Virus record (IMG/VR): IMGVR_UViG_3300010430_000255
Span: 1-36,217 of that record
Strand: one strand, 5' to 3'
From: a virus
Length of the DNA stretch: 36,217 nucleotides
In this document: one piece after another, positions 29,866 to 36,217 of the stretch
How the letters are laid out: the number at the start of each line of letters is the position of its first letter
Numbering within the stretch: the stretch's first letter is position 1
Made by a program: the position numbers and the translations under genes
Notes under the pieces: generated by a model
Database searches by the model: none
What the model saw: the letters and a program-made list of their open reading frames with translations, nothing else
Told to the model about the DNA's origin: nothing

Positions 29866-31203
29866 TTAAGATCCTGAAGTGGCTGTGCTGAAGTCGCCAG
29901 CAACAAACGCCAATGGCCGGTAAATGGTCAACGCCAAACGTTCTTCAACACGTAGCGTGGCCAAGTTCTGACGGAAGTTGGTGCTGTCTTCAGTTGAGAT
30001 TGCAACAGCTGGCTGCATACGGTCCCAGATCTGACCACCAAGCGCGAATGAACCAACAAGGAATTCATGGATTGGCATGGAAAGGCTGGTTGATACAGGA
30101 AGCCCCCACAGACGCGGTGAAGTTGCATCAGCAGGATTGGACATCAAGTAACGGTTTTCACCATCCTTCAAAAGCTCAATTGCTGACCAGTTGAAGTTGT
30201 TCATCACAATACCCGTTGGAGGATATTCTGAAGCCGTGACCTGATACATGGCCACACGGATCCGGTCGATGTCCTGAACTGATGCGATTCCAAGGCTGGT
30301 TTCCAAGCTTGAATCATAGGCAGTGGCCTGTGTGATTACACCATTCAGGTTGTTGCCAGTACCATCACCATTCAACAGCTGGTTTTCTTCTTCCAGTAAA
30401 AGCAGGTAGCGCATACGGCCATCCACATATGACTGAAGACCAACAGCATCATCAATGATCTGTGTGGACACAACAACAAAGTGTGCAAGCGTTTGGATTG
30501 GCACAGTGGTGGCATCAAACGTGAAATTGGATTCACCTTTCAATACACCTTGGCCGGCCTGTGGTGAAGCGTTATCAGTCACACTGTTTTCAATGACATA
30601 CCGCACATTGTCAGATGTGGTGCCACCTACAGGAAACAGGTCACGAATCAGAAGCTGGCGTTGCCCTGGTCCAAAGATTCCTGGAATCCGCATGTAATCA
30701 ACAGCATCACCTGCACTGGCACTGTCATTGGTGATGGTCTTAAGAAGCGCTTGCACTTCTTCTTCCTTCATATTACCAGCCATGATCATTGGCATCACAC
30801 TGCGTGACTTCAGATCAAGGCCAAGGCGTTTCACCTGGATGTAACGTGAAGAAGGCACTGACTTCATCTGTTGCATGTCAGCACGGTTGTTGGCCAAGAA
30901 GGAAGCCACTTCCATACCTGCAGACTTGATGTTGCCAGAAGCAGAACCACGTTCTGCCAGACGCTTCTGCAGTTCTTCCTTGAATGCAGTGTGTTCTGTT
31001 TCAGCTGCCTTGACACCATCCTGGATGGTCTTGATCTGATCAACCAACTGTGCATTGGCTTCAGACATCTTGTTGACAGTTTCCTTCAGTTCAGCATTGC
31101 CTTGGCCGGCTGCTTCCAAATTTTTGATGCGTGGTTCAAGGTCAGTCATGATGCCATTCATGTTCTTGCCTAGTTCATCCACGGCTTTTTTTAATGCTTC
31201 CAT
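29866..31203 (-). CDS. Major capsid protein (HK97 fold)
   Basis: A 445-residue capsid subunit. Residues 1-95 are a long coiled coil, the scaffolding delta domain (AQLVDQIKTIQDGVKAAETE). After the likely protease cut near 95-110 the HK97 core follows, with a P-domain and FLVGSFALGGQIWDRMQPAV, then QNLATLRVEERLALTIYRPL and ATSGS at the end. It builds the icosahedral head. Its start overlaps the end of the protease gene by 13 bases, and a terminator hairpin follows. Codon use is like the neighbours but with a slightly higher use of G/C in third position. Confidence 0.92.
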   Translation of the reverse strand: MEALKKAVDELGKNMNGIMTDLEPRIKNLEAAGQGNAELKETVNKMSEANAQLVDQIKTIQDGVKAAETEHTAFKEELQKRLAERGSASGNIKSAGMEVASFLANNRADMQQMKSVPSSRYIQVKRLGLDLKSRSVMPMIMAGNMKEEEVQALLKTITNDSASAGDAVDYMRIPGIFGPGQRQLLIRDLFPVGGTTSDNVRYVIENSVTDNASPQAGQGVLKGESNFTFDATTVPIQTLAHFVVVSTQIIDDAVGLQSYVDGRMRYLLLLEEENQLLNGDGTGNNLNGVITQATAYDSSLETSLGIASVQDIDRIRVAMYQVTASEYPPTGIVMNNFNWSAIELLKDGENRYLMSNPADATSPRLWGLPVSTSLSMPIHEFLVGSFALGGQIWDRMQPAVAISTEDSTNFRQNLATLRVEERLALTIYRPLAFVAGDFSTATSGS

Positions 31204-31925
31204 GTGCTCAAAGATTGATTAATTAATTGGATGTTGGATAGAAGGGCCAGCTGCTTAAGTTGGTCTGCAGCTTCCTGATCCGGCACCTGATCATCAGACA
31301 GGTGTGGTTGGCCACCAAGGTCTTTGACTGTTCCAAGCCATTGTTCAATGGACATGGCAAGTTCATCAGACAATCCACCAGTGTTCAGTGCACGGCTGGC
31401 GGTTTCAATCTGGCTGGCAAGTGGTGTTGGCATGATGGCCTTTTCTGACTTGAACTGACCTGGCATCTGCTTCACAGACACAGTTGGTGTCAATGAATTT
31501 GCCCCCCATGTAACACTTGAATATTCCCACAACCTTGCTTCCAAGATGATGGCTTGGTCATCTTCATCACGATTCAAGACATCAATGCCAACACTGTGTT
31601 CAGTGATGACTCCATCTTGATACAACAACAGGGCATCCAAGCCACGTCTGGTCTTTGAAATCTTACTGACCACACGCAAGCCTTTTTCATCTTCTGTCAA
31701 CTCAAGTGGAACGCCAAGCAGTTCATCCCACCAATGCATGTTCAAATGCTTGATGCGATTACTGCCAGCAGGTCCACGTTCCTTGATGGTCTTGGCATAC
31801 GCACCTTTGACAATGATATCACCATGTGAATCCTTATTGCCAAAGCCTGAAGCATATAACACAACAATGCCATCCAGAAGTGAAACGTCTGCAATGGTGC
31901 CTGAATCCTTTAATAAAAAAGCCAT
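31191..31925 (-). CDS. Prohead protease (HK97/U35 family)
   Basis: A 244-residue serine protease of the caudovirus prohead family. The segment IVVLYASGFGNKDSHGDII is typical for the N-terminus, RIKHLNMHWWDELLGVPLEL has the catalytic His, and GVITEHSVGIDV has the catalytic Ser. It would cut the capsid delta domain during maturation. I use the ATG at 31925 (MAFLLKDSG) because the only longer start is a TTG at 31952. It overlaps the capsid gene by 13 bases. The C-terminal third is a charged helical region (LASQIETASRALNTGGLSD). Confidence 0.9.
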   Translation of the reverse strand: MAFLLKDSGTIADVSLLDGIVVLYASGFGNKDSHGDIIVKGAYAKTIKERGPAGSNRIKHLNMHWWDELLGVPLELTEDEKGLRVVSKISKTRRGLDALLLYQDGVITEHSVGIDVLNRDEDDQAIILEARLWEYSSVTWGANSLTPTVSVKQMPGQFKSEKAIMPTPLASQIETASRALNTGGLSDELAMSIEQWLGTVKDLGGQPHLSDDQVPDQEAADQLKQLALLSNIQLINQSLSTWKH

Positions 31926-32003
31926 GTTGTTCTTTGAAATGAAGTTGACCAAGCCACTGATCTGTGGCTTTTACCAGTAGACTGACAGGCCAATGTACTG
32001 AAA

Positions 32004-32033
32004 AAGGCCTGATGTGTTCAAACATCAGACCTT
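32004..32033 (-). terminator. Terminator before the protease gene
   Basis: AAGGCCTGATGT (32004-32015) and ACATCAGACCTT (32022-32033) form a 12-bp stem with one mismatch and a 6-base loop. On the minus strand it ends in CCTTTTTCAG, a good T run. It splits the late block into a packaging/glycan part and a protease/capsid part. GTTACTTTATTTAACC upstream (around 32062-32077, minus) resembles the 6021 and 9388 elements. Confidence 0.75.
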
Positions 32034-32087
32034 CATATATAAGCCAATTGTGACCTTATTGGTTAAATAAAGTAACATCTGTGCATT

Positions 32088-32282
32088 TTATTCCTTGCTT
32101 TTTTCAGGAAGGAATACAGCAACAATGGCCATCAGAACAGCTGCACCTACAATGACAATGCTTACAGTTTCGGCACCTGGTGCCAGTGTGTCAATGTTGG
32201 CGTGGACCAATGCGAAGAAGGCAGCAATGCCAGCATATGTGGATGGTTCACGCAAGCGCTTCAAGAATTCACTCATGATCAA
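32088..32282 (-). CDS. Small holin-like membrane protein
   Basis: A 64-residue protein with a basic, amphipathic head (MIMSEFLKRLREPSTYAG) and two hydrophobic helices (residues 17-33 and 40-57, VSIVIVGAAVLMAIVAVFLP), ending in a charged PEKSKE tail. This FLKRLREPSTYAGI-type layout is found in many small phage membrane proteins annotated as holin-like. It is coupled to the upstream gene by an ATGA overlap and followed by a terminator. Being among head genes and not beside an endolysin leaves the holin function unproved. Confidence 0.65.
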   Translation of the reverse strand: MIMSEFLKRLREPSTYAGIAAFFALVHANIDTLAPGAETVSIVIVGAAVLMAIVAVFLPEKSKE

Positions 32283-32617
32283 TTTGACCTTTGATAGTTA
32301 GCATTAACGGCACCAAGTGAAGGCTGCCCTGGAATCATAGACAGATCCACTTGCACCTGATAGCCAAGGAAGTTGTATCCTTCTCTTAAGGTCCAGTAGA
32401 ACATTGACTTCTTCCTTGGATTGTACGTCAGTGCCGGCTTGTACACTTTGTCAGCTGCATCAAACCAGTTCTGTTCATCTGCCATCTTCCTGACATCCAT
32501 TGGTGCCATTCTGATACAGTTGGCAACGATACCTTCCACACGTGCTTGCAAGATCATTGCAGTCACAAGGTCAGTCATTGGCGTTGGTGTACAAGGGGAA
32601 TTTGTGTCAATAGTCAT
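32279..32617 (-). CDS. Hypothetical late protein
   Basis: A 112-residue protein. A disordered, Pro- and Thr-rich start (MTIDTNSPCTPTPM) is followed by helices and a Trp/Tyr-rich segment (NWFDAADKVYKPALTY, SMFYWTLREGYNF). It lies between the Mu-F-like head protein and the holin-like gene, with its own leader-like sequence and a 83-base gap upstream. No family recognised; minor virion or assembly protein is the contextual guess. Confidence 0.55.
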   Translation of the reverse strand: MTIDTNSPCTPTPMTDLVTAMILQARVEGIVANCIRMAPMDVRKMADEQNWFDAADKVYKPALTYNPRKKSMFYWTLREGYNFLGYQVQVDLSMIPGQPSLGAVNANYQRSN

Positions 32618-32639
32618 CAGCCTTCTTGAATGGTTTCAA
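32615..32639 (-). promoter_or_regulatory. Dyad and leader-like sequence
   Basis: Read on the minus strand: TTGAAACCATTCAAG then AAGGCTG and ATG. TTGAA/TTCAA makes a 5-bp dyad with the same ACCA spacer as at 10683, and it contains AACCATTCA of the leader family. It suggests that this late unit shares a control signal with the early units. Confidence 0.5.
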
Positions 32640-32700
32640 GGCCAATATACAACACATATTTGAACATGTTGCATGATTATTGAATGCCAAAAATGATGGA

Positions 32701-33666
32701 TTAGATGATTGGCTTCTGTGTGCACCTGCAGTTTATGACATTGCCAGCACTGCCAGTTGGATCACCTGCAAAGCGTAAGAATTCACCAGACACCAAGAAC
32801 TTGGCAGTGATGGCCACCACCTGTCCATCAGGTTCTAGATGATCCCACTTCCCTGTTCTGACCTTGCCATCACGTCTTGAAAGCCATGACCGTTCCTTGA
32901 TGCCAGCATCTTCAAAGGCCATGACCTGACCTTCTTCAAAGACTGGCGTGGCTGTGGTCTGTGCAATTGTGCGTGCACGATTCCTGGCAACACCAAAGAC
33001 GTTTTCAACAAGGTCTGTCAGTTCATCAATGTCAGCACCTTGGTTGATGGCCTGTGGCAGCAGGTTGGAAAGATCATTGACAATGGTATCATTGATTCCT
33101 TTTGTCTTCTTCAGAACTTCCGTGACCATGGCAATGGCACGTGGATCCTGATCAGGGAAGTCAAGGTCACCAATGTCAATCAGGTCAAGGCCATTGGTAT
33201 ATCCTTCCACCACAGATGCTGCTGCAGCTGGTCCATATCGCGTGACTGTTTCATCATACCACTTCTGAAGGTCAAAGATTGACAAGGCCTGTTCCAGATC
33301 TGCCTTGCTGGTCCATGGTGCCAGCATCTTTGGATTGTAGTATGCATTCAGAAGCGTGAATTGTTTGGCCTTGTTGAACCTACCTTTGCCGGCTGACTTC
33401 AGACCTGGAAAGGCAGATGGTATGTTGGCCACTGTTTCCTTCTGCTGATCATTGAACAGCGTCTTGGTGATCTTGATGTACTTCTGTTCACCTTGTCTTT
33501 TGGTCAGGTCAGTGACAAACCACATTGCAGTCAGTGCTTCATCAGGAAGGTCATGTTCCTTCATCCTGGCTGCCTTTAGCAAGGTCTTCATGTCACCAGC
33601 AAACACACCACTGGCAGCTGACTTGGATGCAGCATAAAGAATGGATGCCATGTCATGCTTTGCCAT
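32701..33666 (-). CDS. Mu F-like minor head protein
   Basis: A 321-residue head-morphogenesis protein. The C-terminal half matches the Mu F / SPP1 gp7 class: NRARTIAQTTATPVFEEGQV, then GIKERSWLSRRDGKVRTG and HLEPDGQVV, ending GSAGNVINCRCTQKPI with the conserved Asn-Cys-Arg-Cys. A helical N-terminal half (LYAASKSAASGVFAGD and on) follows the start. These proteins sit in the prohead near the portal. Usually it is next to the portal gene; here five sugar-modification genes are inserted between the two. The start overlaps the upstream glycosyltransferase by 14 bases. Confidence 0.85.
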   Translation of the reverse strand: MAKHDMASILYAASKSAASGVFAGDMKTLLKAARMKEHDLPDEALTAMWFVTDLTKRQGEQKYIKITKTLFNDQQKETVANIPSAFPGLKSAGKGRFNKAKQFTLLNAYYNPKMLAPWTSKADLEQALSIFDLQKWYDETVTRYGPAAAASVVEGYTNGLDLIDIGDLDFPDQDPRAIAMVTEVLKKTKGINDTIVNDLSNLLPQAINQGADIDELTDLVENVFGVARNRARTIAQTTATPVFEEGQVMAFEDAGIKERSWLSRRDGKVRTGKWDHLEPDGQVVAITAKFLVSGEFLRFAGDPTGSAGNVINCRCTQKPII

Positions 33667-34507
33667 ATCGCCATCTGTTTACTTTGTTGATTCCCCACAT
33701 TGAACGATACATATTTTCATATGTCTTGTCACGCTTGCGCATCTTCTGATAGTATGGTGGCCTGTTCTTTTTGTGGGTGATGTACATGGATGGAATGAAG
33801 GCCACACGCATCTTGCCAACCTGAAGCCCTGGCATCAATGGTGCATTCCTTGGATGATGTTCTTGCCTGAAGATGATCCTGTCAATCATGTTCTGATCAC
33901 CATTGGCTGCCTGAAGACGTTGGAAGAAGTCAGCATGTTCACCACCAATCTTCAGCCTTTCATCCCACATCATTGAATCAAACAGCCTACGCTTGGCAAT
34001 CCAGAAATTGCTGATGGTGTCAGCCTGTGCCCACTTCAGGCCATCATCATGTTCTTGTTCCCACCTTGAAACCTGTGGTGCCCACAACACACCATTCTTG
34101 TCAATGCGAATGTCAGCATAGTACTTGGTCCATCCTTTCCTTTTTTCATTGCGTATGTGCCGGCACTTGCATCCAGCCATGACAATGTCATCATGATCCA
34201 GCAGCAGCTGCTTCATGCGTGGTATGCCTGTTTCCTTGGTGAAGATATAATCATCATCAATGGACACAAGGAAGCGTTCAGTGGTGTGCCTGATAAGGTG
34301 ATTCCTACCAGCTGACACACCAACATCATGTGGCAGCTGCCAGAATTGATGCACACCTTTGGCCGGCTGTGGATTCCTGCTGTCATCTGCTTGGTATATT
34401 TTCGCATCTGGCCACAATGCCAAGATGGAATCCACACACCTTTGTGCCACCTTTGGCCGTTCAAAAGTCTTCAGGCAGAATGCAATATTATCAACTGAAC
34501 TATTCAT
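33653..34507 (-). CDS. GT2/B4GALNT-like glycosyltransferase
   Basis: A 284-residue GT-A enzyme. GVSAGRNHLIRHTT (63-76) precedes the metal-binding DDD at 84-86 (VSIDDDYIF), and GGEHADFFQRL (188-198) carries the catalytic-base-type acidic residue. This combination (GVxAxRNHLI, DDD, GEHxDFF) is that of beta-1,4-GalNAc-transferase-like GT2 enzymes. The protein at 35256-36107 has the same three motifs at similar positions, so the two are paralogues. It likely transfers a hexosamine or a related sugar. It lies 2 bases after the 26-residue membrane peptide and overlaps the head-protein gene by 14 bases. Confidence 0.82.
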   Translation of the reverse strand: MNSSVDNIAFCLKTFERPKVAQRCVDSILALWPDAKIYQADDSRNPQPAKGVHQFWQLPHDVGVSAGRNHLIRHTTERFLVSIDDDYIFTKETGIPRMKQLLLDHDDIVMAGCKCRHIRNEKRKGWTKYYADIRIDKNGVLWAPQVSRWEQEHDDGLKWAQADTISNFWIAKRRLFDSMMWDERLKIGGEHADFFQRLQAANGDQNMIDRIIFRQEHHPRNAPLMPGLQVGKMRVAFIPSMYITHKKNRPPYYQKMRKRDKTYENMYRSMWGINKVNRWRYGKA

Positions 34508-34509
34508 AA

Positions 34510-34590
34510 TTAAACCTTATAGATTCCAGCCAAACCAAGTGCCAGCAAAACAAGCAGCAACAGGAAAGCCTTCCATAATATCCTTTTCAT
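34510..34590 (-). CDS. 26-residue single-span membrane peptide
   Basis: A tiny reading frame: MKRILWKAF, then a hydrophobic run of Leu and Val (LLLLVLLALGLAGIY), then KV and stop. The basic head plus one helix predicts an N-in, C-out span. The ATG overlaps the sulfotransferase stop as ATGA and its stop is 2 bases before the next glycosyltransferase start, which is exactly the spacing of the real genes around it. Too short to classify. It could anchor the modification enzymes to the membrane or act as an assembly peptide. Confidence 0.6.
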   Translation of the reverse strand: MKRILWKAFLLLLVLLALGLAGIYKV

Positions 34591-35201
34591 GTGGCCAACC
34601 TGTTCTTCTTCAGGCCAACCTTGATGATCTGCTCTTCACGTGGTACACCACAGAAGTCAAGCAGCTGGCGTTGGCCACCTTCTGAATTGAACACATCCAC
34701 ATAACAAACCATGATCTGGTCAGGATATTTTTCAACCACTGGTGGCACCAATTCATTGTAGTAATAATTCCAGTATGCAATCAAGGCTTCCTGTCTGTTG
34801 GCTTTGCCACTGAACTTTGGAAAGCAATGATACCATCTGGCCTTCTTTGGCGTGCCACCTTCACCTGGTGGCTGCCAGTTGTTTCTGTTTCCAGCCTTCT
34901 TCTTCCAGCTGGCCAAGTATGGTTTCAGCTGACGTTTCAGGACAATCACCTTGGCACCATAGTCACACCACTGCATCATGCAGCATCCATGTTGAAGTGC
35001 TACATCACCAACCAATCCAGAAGGATGGTCATGTGCATGCTTCAAGATCTTGTGCTGCCATTCAGCCGGCTTGTTCCAATGGAACTTGCTTCTGAATCTT
35101 TCATGCGTAACATGTGCACCACGCTGCAAATCCAACAGCATGGCCAGTGTGGTGGTGCCACATCTGCCTGTTCCCGCACCTATCACCAATTGTTTTTCCA
35201 T
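34587..35201 (-). CDS. Sulfotransferase
   Basis: A 204-residue enzyme of the PAPS-dependent sulfotransferase fold. The 5-prime phosphosulfate-binding loop is VIGAGTGRCGTTTLAMLLD (6-24), with the GTxRCGTTxL form, and the 3-prime phosphate-binding strand and helix is VIVLKRQLKPYLASW (85-99) with Arg 90 and Ser 98. HVTHERFRSKFHW could be a substrate loop. It would move sulfate from host-made PAPS to a hydroxyl or amino group, most likely on a sugar, given three glycosyltransferases in the same cluster. No signal peptide, so cytoplasmic. A 54-base gap separates it from the upstream gene; its stop overlaps the 26-residue peptide gene. Confidence 0.85.
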   Translation of the reverse strand: MEKQLVIGAGTGRCGTTTLAMLLDLQRGAHVTHERFRSKFHWNKPAEWQHKILKHAHDHPSGLVGDVALQHGCCMMQWCDYGAKVIVLKRQLKPYLASWKKKAGNRNNWQPPGEGGTPKKARWYHCFPKFSGKANRQEALIAYWNYYYNELVPPVVEKYPDQIMVCYVDVFNSEGGQRQLLDFCGVPREEQIIKVGLKKNRLAT

Positions 35202-35255
35202 ATTAAATCCAGCCTTTCACACAGGCCACCAATCTGTTCTTGTTAAAGGCTGCCT

Positions 35256-36107
35256 TCAATAGATGGCCTTTGCTTTCTGCCTTGAATTCCATCTGGCAAT
35301 TGTGCTGAATCGCCACCTTGCCATCATCTGTTTCCTGAATCTTCCACCACGTGAACGCTTTGCATTGTATGACTTGTCAGGCCGGCTTCCTGTGTCCACT
35401 ACGTAGGAACTGACATCCAATGCAACACCAAGTGAACCACGATCCTGACAGTCATACTTGATTGGTGATGAATCATCCTTGATATGGAAGACACTGGCAA
35501 ACCTGTCAATCAGTTGCTGGTGGCCATTGGCAGCTGCAAGTCTTAAAAAGAAATCAACATGTTCCCCACAAGTCTTCAGTCTATAATCAAACCTAACAGC
35601 TTTAAAGACTTTGCGCCTTGCCAAGAAACACATTGGCACATAATCAACAGCCATCCATTCCAGCAATCCTGTGTGATGTTTCTGTATTGGCCTGTTGATG
35701 TGCAGCAAGTTGCCATTTACAAAGAAGATGCCTTCTGAATTAGACCATCTGTTTTTTCCTTTGTCCATCTTCCTGGCTGCCACCAAAGCCAATGATGGTT
35801 CATTGTCAAGGATTGTCATCATACAGTCAAGATTGACATGATTCACCTTCATGTCATCATCAAGCATGAAGATGAATGGTTCATCTGTCTGTTCAATTAG
35901 ATGATTCCTTTTGGCACTGACACCTGAATCTTGTGGCAAAACAAAAGTATCATCAGCATTCCAATATGCTGACTTCTCTACATCACTGTCATCACAGACA
36001 TAAATCCTGGCACCTGGCCACTTTCCTGCAATGATGTTGATGGTATCTTGGCATTCTTTTGGCCTGTTATATGTTGGAATACAAAATGCAATATCCTGAA
36101 TGGTCAT
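35256..36107 (-). CDS. GT2/B4GALNT-like glycosyltransferase
   Basis: A 283-residue GT-A enzyme, first gene after the circle junction. FCIPTYNRPKE opens the fold, GVSAKRNHLIEQT (62-74) and the metal-binding DDD (83-85, MLDDDMKV) follow, and CGEHVDFFLRL (180-190) gives the catalytic acidic site. These are the same three motifs as in 33653-34507, so a gene duplication is likely, now flanking the sulfotransferase. The C-terminal 40 residues are strongly basic (SYNAKRSRGGRFRKQMMARW), perhaps to hold nucleic acid or an acidic membrane. On the circle its start lies 3 bases after the stop of 17-781. Confidence 0.83.
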   Translation of the reverse strand: MTIQDIAFCIPTYNRPKECQDTINIIAGKWPGARIYVCDDSDVEKSAYWNADDTFVLPQDSGVSAKRNHLIEQTDEPFIFMLDDDMKVNHVNLDCMMTILDNEPSLALVAARKMDKGKNRWSNSEGIFFVNGNLLHINRPIQKHHTGLLEWMAVDYVPMCFLARRKVFKAVRFDYRLKTCGEHVDFFLRLAAANGHQQLIDRFASVFHIKDDSSPIKYDCQDRGSLGVALDVSSYVVDTGSRPDKSYNAKRSRGGRFRKQMMARWRFSTIARWNSRQKAKAIY

Positions 36108-36217
36108 TCTTTAGTGCAGTTTTAAATGTGGATATAAGTTTGGAACAGTGTCACCATGCAATTCTGTCCAGTGGCCTTTCTTCTTTCTTGAACGTCTGGC
36201 AGCTGTGAAGCTGTTCA
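36095..36217. repeat. Direct terminal repeat, right copy
   Basis: Identical to bases 1-123. The bases 36111-36217 repeat the C-terminal part of the glycosyltransferase gene 17-781 and should not be counted as a second gene. After closing the circle, one copy is removed. Confidence 0.95.
36111..36217 (-). CDS. Partial duplicate end of glycosyltransferase 17-781
   Basis: The last codons and the stop of the gene at 17-781, present again because of the overlapping contig ends. It is a fragment of the same gene, open at its 5-prime end at the window edge, and carries no extra information. Confidence 0.9.
   Translation of the reverse strand, partial: NSFTAARRSRKKKGHWTELHGDTVPNLYPHLKLH

Noticed and set aside
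31926-32087. tRNA gene in the intergenic region
   Set aside because: No cloverleaf arms; the structure there is the terminator hairpin at 32004-32033.
36095-36217. Terminal repeat as a biological long terminal repeat with gene duplication
   Set aside because: Exact identity, short length and location inside a gene fit overlap of circular contig ends better.

Overview
The window is a complete, circularly closed genome of a tailed phage. The first and last 123 bases are identical, so the unique length is 36,094 bp. Terminase, an HK97-type portal, protease and capsid, a tape measure protein and a tail-assembly chaperone pair with a likely frameshift indicate a siphovirus (long non-contractile tail). 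I see no integrase, excisionase, DNA or RNA polymerase, tRNA, CRISPR array or insertion sequence. GC content is in the mid-40s % by eye. Most genes lack a clear Shine-Dalgarno sequence and start after A/T-rich leaders, and one promoter resembles the TTG-N(19-20)-TAnnTTTG type of Bacteroidota. That makes a Bacteroidota host possible but not proven.

Layout. Two opposed transcription blocks diverge from about 5990-6130 and converge on a strong hairpin at 15083-15116. The plus strand (6134-15066) is the early or accessory block. It holds many small proteins of unknown function, a C5-methylase-like protein (7915-8580), small zinc-binding proteins, a helix-turn-helix protein (11375-11620), a Rad52/DdrA-like annealing protein (12707-13081), a replication initiator with a candidate origin inside its gene (13082-13939) and a RusA-like resolvase (14070-14735). 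Several of its units start with almost the same leader, TTAACCATTCAGAATATC followed by ATG. The minus strand is one long late block, read 5986 to 1, across the circle junction, and on from 36107 to 15203. Its order is: membrane protein, terminase small and large subunits, small proteins, methyltransferase, portal, two glycosyltransferases, sulfotransferase, a 26-residue membrane peptide, a third glycosyltransferase, Mu-F-like head protein, small membrane protein, prohead protease, major capsid protein, a TagF-like transferase, head-tail connector, gp10-like protein, a LamG/tail-terminator fusion, tail protein, chaperone pair, tape measure, three tail-tip or receptor-binding proteins, and a last membrane/coiled-coil protein.

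The most unusual content is a carbohydrate-modification set in the late head region: three GT-A glycosyltransferases (two of them paralogues), a sulfotransferase, a SAM methyltransferase and a GT-B enzyme whose C-terminus looks like a small capsid-associated protein. They are stop-start coupled to portal and head genes, so the products may decorate the virion with a sulfated or methylated glycan. Other notable points: a LamG domain joined by a long GSGSG linker to what looks like the tail terminator; a tail module shared by two neighbouring tail-tip proteins; a CpG-rich 81-bp intergenic repeat found twice in the late block; a T10 slippery run in the tail chaperone; and a strong excess of GCCGGC in an otherwise CpG-poor genome.
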